In this document: positions 8,384 through 17,890 of the stretch, in pieces
Layout of the letters: each line of letters begins with the position of its first letter
Numbering within the stretch: the stretch's first letter is position 1
Source of the DNA: Lysobacter arenosi
Lineage (GTDB): Bacteria > Pseudomonadota > Gammaproteobacteria > Xanthomonadales > Xanthomonadaceae
Assembly: GCF_016613475.2 (NCBI RefSeq)
Contig: NZ_CP071517.1
Coordinates: 310,001 to 374,000, forward strand
Direction of reading: 5' to 3'
DNA length: 64,000 nucleotides
Translations under genes and position numbers: made by a program
Notes under the pieces: generated by a model
Seen by the model: only the letters and a program-made list of their open reading frames with translations
What the model was told of the DNA's origin: nothing
Database searches by the model: none

Positions 8384-9300
8384 GCGAAAGCATGAAGAGC
8401 GAGGGCACGCTCAAGGTAGCCGTGGCCAAGTACAGCGTCGGCGCGCCGGACGACTTCGCCGCCTTCGCCGGCAAGCAGGCGCGCTGGCTCGACGAAGCAC
8501 GCCAGCAGGGAGCGCAGATGGCGGTGCTGCCGGAATACCTGGCGCTGGAACTGGGCGCGATGTTCGACGAGGCCACGCGCGGCGACCTGCACGCATCGCT
8601 GGCGGCGTTGCAGGCCTGGCACCGTCCTTGGCTGGAGCTGTTCTCGCGCCTGGCGCGGGAACGGCACATGCACGTGGTGGCCGGCACGTTCCTGCTCGAC
8701 CTGGGCCGCGGCCGTTACCGCAATCGCAGCTATACCTTCGCACCCGATGGCAGCCACGTCTGGCAGGACAAGCTGCGCCTGACCGGGTTCGAGAAATCGG
8801 CCGGGGTGATCGAATCCGGCGACGAGCTGAAGGTGTTCGAGACCGGACCGGTGCGCAGTGCCGTGTCCGTCTGCTACGACAGCGAGTTCCCGTTGCCGGT
8901 GCGCGCCCAGTGCGAGGCAGGCGCGCGCCTGCTGGTCGTGCCCAGCTGCACGGACACACAGGCCGGTGCGACCCGCGTTCGCGTGGGGTGCCTGGCGCGC
9001 GCGCTGGAGAACCGCTGCTTCGTCGCCCAGTCGGTGACGGCCGGCGATGCGCCTTGGAGTCCGGCGCTGGACACCAACACCGGCGAGGCGGCATTGATCG
9101 CCCCGATGGATGTTGGCCTGCCGCACGACGGCATGATCGTGCAGACCCGCGGGGACCAGCACTGGGCGGTGGCCACGCTCGACTTCGCCGCGCTCGAGGC
9201 CAGTCGCGCGCAGGCGCAGGTAGCCAATGACCGCGACTGGGCCAGCCAGTACTTTCCGAGTGTCGCCCGCGCCAAGGTAGTCCGCGCCGTAGCCGCGTGA
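8380..9300 (+). CDS. carbon-nitrogen hydrolase (nitrilase superfamily)
   Basis: A 306-residue nitrilase-superfamily hydrolase, probably an amidase of unknown substrate in the cytoplasm. The catalytic triad is visible: Glu52 in VLPEYLAL, Lys131 in WQDKLRLTG and Cys165 in SVCYDSEFPLP. RNRSYTFAPDG and ARALENRCFVAQS are typical strands. The ATG overlaps the GNAT stop by four bases (ATGA), indicating coupling. With its neighbour it corresponds to the known GNAT/nitrilase fusion proteins. It ends 12 bases from the convergent PAP2 gene with no obvious terminator between. Confidence 0.88.
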   Translation: MSESMKSEGTLKVAVAKYSVGAPDDFAAFAGKQARWLDEARQQGAQMAVLPEYLALELGAMFDEATRGDLHASLAALQAWHRPWLELFSRLARERHMHVVAGTFLLDLGRGRYRNRSYTFAPDGSHVWQDKLRLTGFEKSAGVIESGDELKVFETGPVRSAVSVCYDSEFPLPVRAQCEAGARLLVVPSCTDTQAGATRVRVGCLARALENRCFVAQSVTAGDAPWSPALDTNTGEAALIAPMDVGLPHDGMIVQTRGDQHWAVATLDFAALEASRAQAQVANDRDWASQYFPSVARAKVVRAVAA

Positions 9301-9312
9301 GTGCAGCGACGC

Positions 9313-9891
9313 TCAGCCGAACAGCGACACTCCGGGCACGAGCCACAACGAGAACCCCGCCAGCGACGTGCCGATGGCCGTCGCCGCGAGTACGTCGCTG
9401 GGGTAATGCAGCCCCAGCACCACGCGCGAAGCGGCGACGCTGGCGGTGAACGGCACCAGCAGCCAGGCCAGCATCGGGTAGTGCGCCATCGCCACCAGGC
9501 TGAAGGCGACCGCATGCAACGTGTGGCCGGACGGGAAACTGAACTCGTCCAGTGGCGCGACCCAGGCATGGATGCGCTGGTCGGACGCGAACGGACGCGG
9601 CCGTCGCGTCCAGCGCTTGAGCAGCTTGTAGAGCGTCAGCGCGATCACGCCGGTCGCGGCCAGGTGCGCTGAAGCGGCCAGGCCGTCGAGTCCGTCGACC
9701 ACGATCAGCGCCGCCATCAGCGCATACCAGAACACACCGTCACCGAGCCGGCTGACCAGTGCGAAGTACGAGCGCGAGCGACCGCCTTCGCCCCAGCGAT
9801 TGGCGCGCAGGCACCAGCCCGAATCGCCATCGAGCAGACGCTTGTGCAATGACGGGCGGTGCAGCATGCGGTGAAGAGAGTGGCGGTTCAT
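9313..9891 (-). CDS. PAP2-family phosphatase
   Basis: A 192-residue integral-membrane phosphatase with all three PAP2 motifs: KRWTRRPRP (K-x6-RP, about 92-100), FPSGH (119-123) and SRVVLGLHYPSD (154-165) with catalytic His161. Hydrophobic helices lie between the motifs. Such enzymes dephosphorylate lipid phosphates (undecaprenyl diphosphate, phosphatidate or lipid A), with the active site facing the periplasm. The ATG at 9891 has an excellent GGAGG site and overlaps the upstream glycosyltransferase stop by four bases, so the two are one transcript and perhaps act on the same lipid-linked glycan. Confidence 0.92.
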   Translation of the reverse strand: MNRHSLHRMLHRPSLHKRLLDGDSGWCLRANRWGEGGRSRSYFALVSRLGDGVFWYALMAALIVVDGLDGLAASAHLAATGVIALTLYKLLKRWTRRPRPFASDQRIHAWVAPLDEFSFPSGHTLHAVAFSLVAMAHYPMLAWLLVPFTASVAASRVVLGLHYPSDVLAATAIGTSLAGFSLWLVPGVSLFG

Positions 9892-11075
9892 GACGCCTCC
9901 TGTTCTGACGGGGAGGATGGCGGGATGGAGGGCAGCGGCGCGATGCCGGTGGTGCGGCGTGCCTGCACCAGGTCCTGCAGCAGTGCGTCGAAATCGGTGG
10001 CGACCTGTTCCGGGCGCAGGCTGGCGACGGCCTGGCGGGTCGCCATCCGCATCGCACTGCGGCTGAGGTCGTCTCCGGCGATGCGGGTGCACGCGGCGAT
10101 GAAGCCGGCTTCGTCGCCATTGGCGATCGCCGCGCCGTGCACGCCGTCGCGCAGGTACTCGCGCGCCGCGCCGTAGTCGAAGGCCACGGTCGGCACGCCG
10201 CTGGCGAGGGCTTCCAGGGTGACGTTGCCGAAGGTCTCGCTGAGGCTGGGGAATACGAACAGGTCGCCGCTGGCGAAGTGCCGTGCCAGCTCCGCACCGC
10301 GCTGCACGCCGCAGAAGATGAAATCCGGATTGTCCTGCTCGAGCTTCGCCCGCGCCGGGCCGTCACCGATCCAGACGAAGCGCGCACCGGGGCGCGCACT
10401 CTGCAGGGAACGGAACGCACGCACGGCCAGGTCGAGGTTCTTCTCCGCGGCGATGCGCCCGACGTAGATGGCGGCGAAGCCGTCGTCACCCAAGCCCCAC
10501 TGCGCGCGCAGGCCGAAGTCGCGGCGCTGCGGATCGAACTGCGCGGTATCGACCGCGCGCGGCAGTCGCACCACGTTGTCGAAACGCTGGCCCTGCAGGA
10601 AGTCGACCAGTTCGCGCGTCGGCACCAGGGTGGCATCGGCGCTGTTGTGGAAGCGTCGCATCCAGCGCAGGGCGGTCTGTGCGAGGAAGGCGACACCGTA
10701 GTCGCGCATGTATTCGTCGAACCGGGTGTGGAAGCCGGTCGCGGCGGGGATGTCCAGGCGTCGGGCCGCGCGCAGTGCCGACCAGCCCAGCGGTCCCTCG
10801 GTGGCCACGTAGATCGCATCCGGGCGCATGGCCTGCCAGGCCTCGCGCAACCTGCGCGTGGCGGGAAAGCCGATCCTCAGCCCCGGGTAGCGCGGCAGCG
10901 GTGCGCCGGGCACCAGCAATTCGTGGAGCGTCGCGCTATCGTCCTCGCCCTGCCGTGGCCGCACCACGTGGACGTCATGGCCGCGGGCGCGCAGGCCCAG
11001 TTCCAGACCCTGCACGGTCAGTGCCACGCCGTTGATCTCCGGCGGGTAGGTCTCGCTGACGATCGCGTAGCGCAT
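9888..11075 (-). CDS. GT-B glycosyltransferase (GT4-like)
   Basis: A 395-residue GT-B enzyme. The N-terminal Rossmann half begins MRYAIVSETYPPEINGVA, and the C-terminal nucleotide-sugar half has IYVGRIAAEKNLDLAVRAF and the E-x7-E type segment FPSLSETFGNVTLEALASGVP. It resembles the GT4 enzymes that mannosylate or glucosylate diacylglycerol (MgtA-like), but donor and acceptor cannot be fixed from sequence. It is coupled by a four-base overlap to the PAP2 phosphatase downstream and is divergent from opgD across 207 bases. A role in an envelope glycolipid is inferred. Confidence 0.88.
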   Translation of the reverse strand: MRYAIVSETYPPEINGVALTVQGLELGLRARGHDVHVVRPRQGEDDSATLHELLVPGAPLPRYPGLRIGFPATRRLREAWQAMRPDAIYVATEGPLGWSALRAARRLDIPAATGFHTRFDEYMRDYGVAFLAQTALRWMRRFHNSADATLVPTRELVDFLQGQRFDNVVRLPRAVDTAQFDPQRRDFGLRAQWGLGDDGFAAIYVGRIAAEKNLDLAVRAFRSLQSARPGARFVWIGDGPARAKLEQDNPDFIFCGVQRGAELARHFASGDLFVFPSLSETFGNVTLEALASGVPTVAFDYGAAREYLRDGVHGAAIANGDEAGFIAACTRIAGDDLSRSAMRMATRQAVASLRPEQVATDFDALLQDLVQARRTTGIAPLPSIPPSSPSEQEAS

Positions 11076-11224
11076 GCGCGGCTCCCGGTTTGCGCAAGGT
11101 TGGACGCGCGCGGTGAAACCGGGATGGCAGGACGGTGACGCAGCGATGACGGAGGCGATGAAAACGGTTACCCGAGCCCCGCCGCTGACGAAATACCGCC
11201 GGATGCGCCGTACGTCGCGGCGGC

Positions 11225-11270
11225 GTTAACAAATGAACACCTAAAATGAATGGTTAACTGTCACCGTAAC
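11225..11270 (+). promoter_or_regulatory. possible opgD control region with repeated GTTAAC sites
   Basis: The AT-richest part of the divergent gap holds GTTAAC at 11225-11230 and again at 11253-11258, 28 bases apart, then GTAACC at 11265-11270. A TAAAAT hexamer between them could be a -10 box, but no -35 box sits at the right distance. Operator function is a guess from the repetition. Confidence 0.3.
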
Positions 11271-11282
11271 CAAGGAGAGCGT

Positions 11283-12821
11283 GTGCAACGACGCGAAGTG
11301 CTGCTGGCAGGATTGTCCTCGCCCCTGATGTCGCTGCTCTCCGGCGCGCCTGCGCGCGCCTTCGCGGCGCCGGCGGCGGCGACACCCTTCGACGCCGACA
11401 CGGTCGCTGCGCTTGCGCGCGCGCTGGCGGCCAAGCCCTTCGTGCCCCAGAGCAAGCAGCTGCCGGCATCGCTGGAGAAGATCGGCTACGACCAGTACCG
11501 CAGCATCCGCTTCAACCCGGCGCAGGCACTGTGGCGCGGCGACAAGGTGCCGTTCCAGGCGCAGTTCTTCCATCGCGGCTTCTTCTTCCGCGACCGCGTG
11601 GACATCCATGACGTTGCCGATGGTGTCGCTACCCCGGTGGTCTACCGGCCGGCGCAGTTCACCTTCGACGGCACCGCCGCGCCTAAGGAGAACGACCTGG
11701 GCTATGCGGGCTTCCGCCTGCATTACCCGCTCAACCGTCCCGAATACTTCGACGAGGTTTGCGCCTTCCTCGGTGCGAGCTACTTCCGTGCCGTGGCCAA
11801 GGGCCAGGCCTATGGATTGTCGGCGCGCGGCCTCGCTCTCAAGACCGGCGCGCCGGCGGGCGAGGAGTTCCCGGTGTTCCGCGGCTTCTGGCTGGAGCGG
11901 CCGGCGAGCGGCGCCGATCACGCGATCGTGCATGCGCTGCTGGACAGCCCGAGCGTCGCCGGTGCCTACCGCTTCGTGATCCGCCCTGGCGTGGAGACGG
12001 TGTTCGACGTTTCCGTGCGGCTGTATCCGCGCGTGGCCCTGGACCAGGTCGGCATCGCGCCGCTTACCAGCATGTTCCAGTTCGATTCCAACGACCGCGT
12101 CGGCATCGACGACTACCGGCCGGCCGTGCACGACTCCGACGGCCTGGGCCTGGTCAACGGCAGCGGCGAGCAGATCTGGCGCCCGCTGCAGAATCCTTCC
12201 GTGCTGCAGGAAAGCGCCTTCGAGGACGTCAATCCGCGCGGCTTCGGACTGATGCAGCGCAAGCGCGCCTTCGCCGACTACGCCGACAGCGAGGCGCATT
12301 ACGAGAAGCGCCCGAGTCTTTGGATCGAGCCGCAGGGAGAGTGGGGCGCCGGTGCGGTGCATCTGTTCGAACTGCCGACGGCGGACGAGTTCCACGACAA
12401 CATCGTTTCGTTCTGGCGCCCGAAGCAGGCGCTGGCGGCCGGCAAGGAGCATCGCTTCGATTACCGCATGCACTGGTGCGACCAGCACGCCTGGCTGCCG
12501 CAACTGGCGACGGTGACGCGCACGCGCGTCGGTGCAGTCGTCGCCGGCTCCGCTGCCCAGCGCGGCTCGCGCCAGTTCGTGATCGACTTCGCCGGCGGAC
12601 GACTGGACGGCATGGGCGATGGCGCACCGGTCCGCGCCAATGTCACCGCGGGCAAGGGCAAGGTCGCCAATGTCACCGCGCACGCCAACGCGGGCGGGGG
12701 CGGATGGCGCCTGGCCTTTGAACTGCAGCCTGGCAGCGAGCGCAGCATCGAACTGCGCGCGGTGCTCGGTGATGCTTCCGGTCCGCTCAGCGAGACCTGG
12801 CTGTACCGGTGGACAGCGTGA
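11283..12821 (+). CDS. opgD: periplasmic glucan biosynthesis protein OpgD
   Basis: Acts in the periplasm in synthesis of osmoregulated periplasmic glucans (MdoG/MdoD family). The 512-residue protein starts with a twin-arginine type signal ([12 protein letters not shown], then a hydrophobic stretch and an Ala-rich cleavage region); this favours OpgD, which is Tat-exported in E. coli, over Sec-exported OpgG. Typical family segments are [28 protein letters not shown] and [23 protein letters not shown]. The GTG at 11283 has AAGGAGAG eight bases upstream, so the longer in-frame ATG reading is rejected. The stop overlaps opgH. No opgG is present here. Confidence 0.92.
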   Translation: MQRREVLLAGLSSPLMSLLSGAPARAFAAPAAATPFDADTVAALARALAAKPFVPQSKQLPASLEKIGYDQYRSIRFNPAQALWRGDKVPFQAQFFHRGFFFRDRVDIHDVADGVATPVVYRPAQFTFDGTAAPKENDLGYAGFRLHYPLNRPEYFDEVCAFLGASYFRAVAKGQAYGLSARGLALKTGAPAGEEFPVFRGFWLERPASGADHAIVHALLDSPSVAGAYRFVIRPGVETVFDVSVRLYPRVALDQVGIAPLTSMFQFDSNDRVGIDDYRPAVHDSDGLGLVNGSGEQIWRPLQNPSVLQESAFEDVNPRGFGLMQRKRAFADYADSEAHYEKRPSLWIEPQGEWGAGAVHLFELPTADEFHDNIVSFWRPKQALAAGKEHRFDYRMHWCDQHAWLPQLATVTRTRVGAVVAGSAAQRGSRQFVIDFAGGRLDGMGDGAPVRANVTAGKGKVANVTAHANAGGGGWRLAFELQPGSERSIELRAVLGDASGPLSETWLYRWTA

Positions 12822-14734
12822 GCGGCGTGACGATCACTCCCGAATCCGGCGCCGCGACTGGCGCCCCGGCACCGGCGCAATGGCTGCCGGCCGAAGCGCC
12901 GTTGCCGATGCCGGTGCAGACCCTGCGCGAGGGACGCCTGGCCAATCCGGTGCTGCCAACCACGCCCGGTGCGATGGCCTGGCGACGCACGCTGGTCATC
13001 GGCGGCGCCGCGCTGCTCACCCTGATCGCCGCCTACCAGATCTGGTGGGTGCTGCGCGGCAGCGGAACCGACGTCCTCGAAGGCTTGCTGCTGCTGCTGT
13101 TCGTGGCGCTGTTCGCCTGGATCGCGCAGGCCTTCGTCAGCGCAGTAGCCGGTTTCATCCTGATCGTGACACGTCGCGGCGGACGTCTCGGACTCACCCG
13201 CCAGGGTGAACTGCCGACACTGGCGTCGCGCACCGCGCTGCTGATGCCGACCTACAACGAGGAACCCGAACGCCTGCTCGCAGGTTTGCAGGCGATCTAC
13301 GAATCGCTGCAGGCGACCGGGCAGCTGGCGAAGTTCGACTTCTTCGTCCTCAGCGATACCACCGATGCCGAAATACGCGGCGCCGAGGCTCGCGCCTTCG
13401 CCAGCCTGCGCGAACGCACCGGCGGACACGCCAATCTCTTCTACCGGCATCGTTCCGACAATCACGAGCGCAAGGCGGGCAACATAGCCGAGTGGGTACG
13501 TCGTTTCGGCGGCGCCTATCCGCAGATGCTGATCCTCGACGCCGACAGCCTGATGACGGGTGAAACCATCGTCCGCCTCGCCGGCGCGATGGAAGGCCAT
13601 CCCGATGTCGCGCTGATCCAGACGCTGCCAATGATCGTCAACGGCAACACGCTGTTTGCGCGCATGCAGCAGTTCGCCGGGCGCGTGTACGGGCCGGTCA
13701 TCGCCCACGGCATCGCCTGGTGGCATGGCGCCGAGAGCAACTACTGGGGCCACAACGCGATCATCCGCACGCGCGCTTTCGCAGACCAGGGCGGCCTGCC
13801 GGAGCTGTTCGGCATCAAGCCGTTCCGCGGCACGGTGCTGAGCCACGACTTCGTCGAAGCGGCCCTGCTGCGTCGCGGCGGCTGGGCCCTGCACATGGTG
13901 CCGGGGCTGGGTGGAAGCTACGAGGAAGGCCCGCCGTCGTTGACCGACATGCTGGTGCGTGACCGCCGCTGGTGCCAGGGCAACCTGCAGCACAGCGCGG
14001 TGCTGCCGGCGAAGGGACTGCACTGGGTCAGTCGCTGGCACCTGATGATGGGCATAGGCCATTACTTCACGTCGCCGATGTGGGCGATGCTGATGCTGAT
14101 CGGCCTGGCGATCCCGCTGCAGAAGGCAGGCCTGGCGTGGGACAGCTTGAAGCTGCCGGGGTTCTCGCCGACCGCCTACTGGCGCGAACAGGATCCCGAG
14201 CGCTTCGTCTGGGTGTTCTTCCTGACCATGGCGGTGCTGCTGGCGCCCAAGTTCATGGGCTACCTGACGCTGTTCTTCGATCGCGACACGTGCCGTGGCT
14301 GCGGCGGTGCGATTCGTGCCTTCCTGAGCATGGTGCTGGAAACCCTGCTGGCGGCGCTGATGGCGCCGGTGACGATGTACGTGCAGTCGCGCGGCGTCGC
14401 CGAGGTACTGGCAGGCAAGGATTCGGGCTGGGATGCACAGCGCCGCGACGACGGTACGCTGCCGCTGTCGGGCCTGGTGCGCAACTACGCCGGTGTGACC
14501 GTGCTGGGCGTGATGGCCGGCTGGATGGCCTACATGATCTCGCCGTCGCTGGCGGCGTGGATGGCGCCGGTGATCCTGGGCCTGTTCCTGTCGATTCCGA
14601 TCGTGGCGCTGACATCGACGCGTGCGGCAGGCCTGTTCCTGCGGCGCATCGGCATCTTCTCGATTCCGGAAGAGCACACTCCGCCGCAGGTACTGGTGCG
14701 GGCGGCGAAGCTGCGCGAGGCGTTGCACAAGTAA
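12818..14734 (+). CDS. opgH: glucan glucosyltransferase OpgH (MdoH)
   Basis: An inner-membrane GT2 enzyme that polymerises the glucan backbone from UDP-glucose and passes it to the periplasm. About 638 residues, shorter than E. coli MdoH (847) but normal for Xanthomonadaceae as I recall. Visible features are early TM helices (about 50-115), the GT2 motifs MPTYNEE, SDTTD, LDADS and RRWCQGNLQ, and a series of C-terminal TM helices. The start is taken as the GTG whose bases overlap the opgD stop (GTGA at 12818); a GTG at 12809 is equally in frame, so the first three residues are uncertain. Co-translated with opgD. Confidence 0.93.
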   Translation: MSGVTITPESGAATGAPAPAQWLPAEAPLPMPVQTLREGRLANPVLPTTPGAMAWRRTLVIGGAALLTLIAAYQIWWVLRGSGTDVLEGLLLLLFVALFAWIAQAFVSAVAGFILIVTRRGGRLGLTRQGELPTLASRTALLMPTYNEEPERLLAGLQAIYESLQATGQLAKFDFFVLSDTTDAEIRGAEARAFASLRERTGGHANLFYRHRSDNHERKAGNIAEWVRRFGGAYPQMLILDADSLMTGETIVRLAGAMEGHPDVALIQTLPMIVNGNTLFARMQQFAGRVYGPVIAHGIAWWHGAESNYWGHNAIIRTRAFADQGGLPELFGIKPFRGTVLSHDFVEAALLRRGGWALHMVPGLGGSYEEGPPSLTDMLVRDRRWCQGNLQHSAVLPAKGLHWVSRWHLMMGIGHYFTSPMWAMLMLIGLAIPLQKAGLAWDSLKLPGFSPTAYWREQDPERFVWVFFLTMAVLLAPKFMGYLTLFFDRDTCRGCGGAIRAFLSMVLETLLAALMAPVTMYVQSRGVAEVLAGKDSGWDAQRRDDGTLPLSGLVRNYAGVTVLGVMAGWMAYMISPSLAAWMAPVILGLFLSIPIVALTSTRAAGLFLRRIGIFSIPEEHTPPQVLVRAAKLREALHK

Positions 14735-14746
14735 CGCCTCATCGTC

Positions 14747-14769
14747 GTCCCGGCGAACGCCGGGACCCA
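14747..14769. repeat. palindromic repeat, copy 2, between convergent genes
   Basis: Identical over 23 bases to the element at 3044-3066, in the 40-base gap between the convergent stops of opgH and azoR. The 9-base arms could fold in RNA from either strand. No T-tract follows, so it is not a textbook intrinsic terminator. Confidence 0.75.
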
Positions 14770-14774
14770 GGCCG

Positions 14775-15404
14775 TCAGGCAATCAGCCCCGTCACGTCAA
14801 CTCCCGCGAAGTGCGCCTGAAGTTCACGCTCCGTGCTCTCGCGCGTCTCGGCAACCCGCTCCGGCGCTGCGCTGGTGCCCTGGACCGCGAAGAAGGTGAC
14901 GTCGTGCAGGCCGATGGTTGCCAGGATGGCCCGCAGGTAGGGCGTCAGGAAATCCGGCTGTCGCGCGCGTTCTCCCGCGAACCAGCCGCCGGACGCAACG
15001 GCGATGAACACCGGCCGGTCGTGTAGCAGACCGATCTTTCCCGCAGCCGAAATTTCGAACGTGCGTCGCGCGCGCACGATGTGGTCGATCCACGCCTTCA
15101 GCACCGACGGCACCGCCAGGTTGTGCATCGGCGTACCGATGACCACGTAGTCCGCCTCCTCCAGTTCGCGGATCAGCGTTTCCGACTGCGCCATCGAGCC
15201 GTCTCGCGAAACGTCGTGACTGGAGGACTGGGAGGTCGCGTAATCGCGGTCGACATGTGCGAGCGACCCGTCGCCGAGGTGCCGGCGCACCACCATCGCC
15301 AGCCGCTCGGACTGCAGCAGCCGATCGACAATGCGTCGTGACAGCCGCTCGCTTTCGGATGCCGTGCCTCGCGGGCTGCAGGTTATATGCAGGATCTTCT
15401 TCAT
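14775..15404 (-). CDS. azoR: FMN-dependent NADH-azoreductase (AzoR family)
   Basis: A 209-residue flavodoxin-like quinone/azo reductase. The FMN-phosphate loop is CSPRGTASESERLSRRI near the N-terminus; EEADYVVIGTPMHNLAVPSVLKAWIDHIVRARRTF is the family's central signature, and the flavin-contacting ASGGWFAGERARQPDFLTPYL segment follows. Such enzymes reduce quinones, azo dyes and nitroaromatics by two electrons with NADH. Length is normal (E. coli AzoR 201). It is transcribed divergently from a MocR-type regulator across 128 bases with palindromes, so control by that regulator is plausible. Confidence 0.93.
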   Translation of the reverse strand: MKKILHITCSPRGTASESERLSRRIVDRLLQSERLAMVVRRHLGDGSLAHVDRDYATSQSSSHDVSRDGSMAQSETLIRELEEADYVVIGTPMHNLAVPSVLKAWIDHIVRARRTFEISAAGKIGLLHDRPVFIAVASGGWFAGERARQPDFLTPYLRAILATIGLHDVTFFAVQGTSAAPERVAETRESTERELQAHFAGVDVTGLIA

Positions 15405-15462
15405 TGCCCATCCAGTTCGTTGCGCAGGCCGTTGCCTGCCCAGTGCTCACTGTATGAATGCC

Positions 15463-15508
15463 GTGGCCTATGCCACAGAGCCATGAAGTGGAACAATGGC
15501 TGGGCCAT
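15463..15508. promoter_or_regulatory. palindromes in azoR-mocR divergent gap
   Basis: Two short perfect inverted repeats lie in the divergent gap: GTGGC-CTAT-GCCAC at 15463-15476 and ATGGC-TGG-GCCAT at 15496-15508. Their centres are about 32 bases apart, three helical turns. They are candidate operators for the adjacent MocR regulator, inferred from place and symmetry only. Confidence 0.4.
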
Positions 15509-15532
15509 ACCGGCCGCTCGGAGGTCACGCAG

Positions 15533-16951
15533 ATGCCCGCTGCCAGGCCCGGCCTCACCTCGCCGCTAGATGCCTCCGCGACCACGCCGTACTACCGGCA
15601 GATCTACGATCGCTTTCGCGATGCCATCGCCGCCGGCACGCTGAAGCCGGGCGATCGCGTCCCATCGGTGCGCGGGCTGATGCACGAGCTGGGACTGGCG
15701 CGCGGCACCATCGAGACCGCGTACTCGCTATTGGCGGCAGAGGGGTACATCCAGGCGCGCGGACAGGCCGGCACCATCGTCACGCCGGACCTGAAGCCGA
15801 GGTCGCCCGTGCGCGCGCCGCCACCGTCGGATGTCCGACTGGCCTCGACGAGCTTTCGACCCGATTCGATCCTGCCGTTGCAGATGGGCCTGCCTGCGCT
15901 CGATGCATTTCCGCGCAAGGTATGGGCACGGCTGGGCGCGCGCTGCGTGCGGACCATGCCAGCGGCCAGCATGGTGCACCCGGCCGTGCACGGGCTGCCG
16001 GAGCTGCGCACGCAGATCGCCGCGTACCTGCAGGTGGCGCGCGGTATCCACTGCTCGCCGTCGCAAGTGTTCGTCACCTCCGGCTACCGCCACAGCTTCC
16101 TGCTCGTCAGCCAGGCGCTGCTGAAAGCGGGCGACCGCGTCTGGCTGGAAGATCCCGGTTATCCGCCAACGCGGGAACTGCTCGCGCACCTGGGAATGAC
16201 GTCCGTTCCGGTGCCGGTCGATCGCGACGGCATGGTCGTCGGCGACGCGCTCAAGCGTGCACCGCAGGCGCGCGCCGCCGTGGTCACGCCGGCGCACCAG
16301 AGTCCGTTGTGCGTGTCGCTGTCGCTGCCGCGGCGGCTGGAGTTGCTGGACTGGGCCAGGCGCCGCAATGCCTGGATCGTCGAGGACGATTACGACGGCG
16401 AGTACCGCTATGTCAGCCGCCCGCTTCCCGCGCTGAAGAGCCTGGATCGCGATGGGCGCGTGCTGTACGCGGGCACCTTCAGCAAGGTGCTGTTGCCAAG
16501 CCTGCGCCTGGCCTATCTCGTCGTCCCGGAAGCGCAGGTCGAACGTTTCGAGCAGATCAACCAGGCCTTCTCCGGAGGCAGTCCGGAACTGACGCAGTCG
16601 ATCGTTGCCACGTTCATGCGCGAAGGCCATTTCGCTCGCCACATCCAGCGGATGCGCAAGCTGTACGCACAGCGGCGCGATGCCACCGCCGCCGGACTGG
16701 AGCACGTGCTGCGCCCGCATCTGCGAATCGATGCGCAGCCCGGCGGCATGCACCTGATCCTGCGCCTGCAGGGCAAGCGCTCCGATCGCCAGCTGGTGGC
16801 GCGCATGCTTTCGGCCGGCATGTACGCCGAGGCACTGACCGACTGGAGCGCCGGCGGCCGGCCTGCATCCGCGCTGCTGGTGAACTTCACCAACGTCGCG
16901 TCGCAGGACGCAGCGCAAGCATTGGGCAGGCGTATTCTCGATCTGCTTTGA
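15533..16951 (+). CDS. MocR-type GntR/aminotransferase transcription regulator
   Basis: A 472-residue fusion of an N-terminal GntR winged helix (about 15-80: YYRQIYDRFRDAIAAGTL, PSVRGLMHELGLARGTIETAY) with a fold-type I aminotransferase-like domain that should bind PLP. The PLP lysine is in YAGTFSKVLLPSLRLAYLV. Other landmarks are VTSGYRHSFLLVSQALL and VEDDYDGEYRY. MocR regulators usually act on a divergent or neighbouring gene; candidates are azoR to the left and the AhpD-like/SugE pair to the right. The ATG at 15533 has GGAGG eight bases upstream; the longer in-frame extension would cross the palindromes in the gap and is rejected. Confidence 0.9.
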   Translation: MPAARPGLTSPLDASATTPYYRQIYDRFRDAIAAGTLKPGDRVPSVRGLMHELGLARGTIETAYSLLAAEGYIQARGQAGTIVTPDLKPRSPVRAPPPSDVRLASTSFRPDSILPLQMGLPALDAFPRKVWARLGARCVRTMPAASMVHPAVHGLPELRTQIAAYLQVARGIHCSPSQVFVTSGYRHSFLLVSQALLKAGDRVWLEDPGYPPTRELLAHLGMTSVPVPVDRDGMVVGDALKRAPQARAAVVTPAHQSPLCVSLSLPRRLELLDWARRRNAWIVEDDYDGEYRYVSRPLPALKSLDRDGRVLYAGTFSKVLLPSLRLAYLVVPEAQVERFEQINQAFSGGSPELTQSIVATFMREGHFARHIQRMRKLYAQRRDATAAGLEHVLRPHLRIDAQPGGMHLILRLQGKRSDRQLVARMLSAGMYAEALTDWSAGGRPASALLVNFTNVASQDAAQALGRRILDLL

Positions 16952-17076
16952 AGGAGGTTCCCGACGCCGTGGTCGCGTTCGATCATGGCCCACTGCGAAG
17001 TGCCATTCTTGCCCCTTCGTGACTGAGCCACGGACGCGGATCATGCGCCATCCAACGCCCATCCCGAGGAACTGCC

Positions 17077-17532
17077 ATGACCACCCGAATCGATTACGCC
17101 AAGATCTCGCCCGATACCTACAAGGCCTTCGGCAACGTCTACATGAACGTGCACAAGGGTGCGCTGGCCAAGGAACTGATCGACCTGGTCTACCTGCGCG
17201 TCTCGCAGATCAATGGCTGCGCATACTGCATCGACATGCACTCGCGCGACCTTCTGAAGTCCGGACTGCCGGTGGAGAAGCTGGTGCTGGTGCCGGTCTG
17301 GCATGACGCCGGCAACGTCTTCGGCGTCCGCGAACGCGCCGCGCTGGCCTGGGCCGAATCGGTGACGCGCGTTGCCGACACCGGCGTCCCGGACGCGGCC
17401 TACGAAGCGGCCACCGCCGAGTTCAACGACAAGGAACTGGCCGACCTGACCTACGCCATTGGCCTGATGAACGCCTTCAACCGCTTCGGCATTGCCTTCC
17501 GTTCGACTCCCGCGGCAAGCGCCAAGGCTTGA
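17077..17532 (+). CDS. AhpD-like carboxymuconolactone decarboxylase family protein
   Basis: A 151-residue AhpD-fold protein with the redox motif Cys48-Ala-Tyr-Cys51 and His55 (INGCAYCIDMHSRDLL), typical of alkylhydroperoxidase D-like disulfide reductases rather than true decarboxylases. The LTYAIGLMNAFNRFGIAF C-terminal helix is a family trait. The pairing with a MocR regulator upstream is one I remember from many proteobacteria. GAGGAACTGCC precedes the ATG. The SMR exporter follows after 13 bases, suggesting a two-gene operon under oxidative or xenobiotic control (inference). Confidence 0.9.
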   Translation: MTTRIDYAKISPDTYKAFGNVYMNVHKGALAKELIDLVYLRVSQINGCAYCIDMHSRDLLKSGLPVEKLVLVPVWHDAGNVFGVRERAALAWAESVTRVADTGVPDAAYEAATAEFNDKELADLTYAIGLMNAFNRFGIAFRSTPAASAKA

Positions 17533-17545
17533 GGGAGATCCGACG

Positions 17546-17866
17546 ATGGCATGGACTCTGCTGGTCCTGGCTGGCGTGCTGGAAATCGCCTTCGCCTGCT
17601 TCCTGAAAGCGTCGGCCGGCTTCACGCAGCCATGGCCGGCGCTGCTGACCGTTGTCACCGGCCTGTCGAGCGTGGTCCTGCTGGCCAGTGCATTGCGCAC
17701 GCTTCCGGTCGGAACGGGCTACGCCGTGTGGACCGGCATCGGCGCCGCCGGAACGGCGATCCTGGGCATCGTGATGCTCGGTGAAAGCGCAGCGCCGTCG
17801 CGGATGCTGTGCGTCGGTCTGATCCTGGCCGGCGTCATCGGTCTCAAGCTGGTTTCGACCGGCTGA
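17546..17866 (+). CDS. sugE: SMR-family exporter, SugE/Gdx type
   Basis: A 106-residue four-helix small multidrug resistance protein. The essential membrane glutamate is Glu13 (VLAGVLEIAFACFLKAS). The segment LPVGTGYAVWTGIGAAGTAILGIVMLGES is nearly that of E. coli SugE and marks the Gdx (guanidinium exporter) subtype rather than EmrE. I see no guanidine riboswitch in front; it is simply downstream of the AhpD-like gene with GAGGGAGA as its binding site. Gdx transporters act as proton-coupled dual-topology dimers in the inner membrane. Real substrate here untested. Confidence 0.92.
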   Translation: MAWTLLVLAGVLEIAFACFLKASAGFTQPWPALLTVVTGLSSVVLLASALRTLPVGTGYAVWTGIGAAGTAILGIVMLGESAAPSRMLCVGLILAGVIGLKLVSTG

Positions 17867-17890
17867 GCTCCGTCCCGGAAGGCGACGGCG

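Noticed and set aside
17867..17890. Further copy of the palindromic repeat between sugE and ppx
   Set aside because: Only CGTCCCGG is shared; the rest cannot form the 9-base stem.
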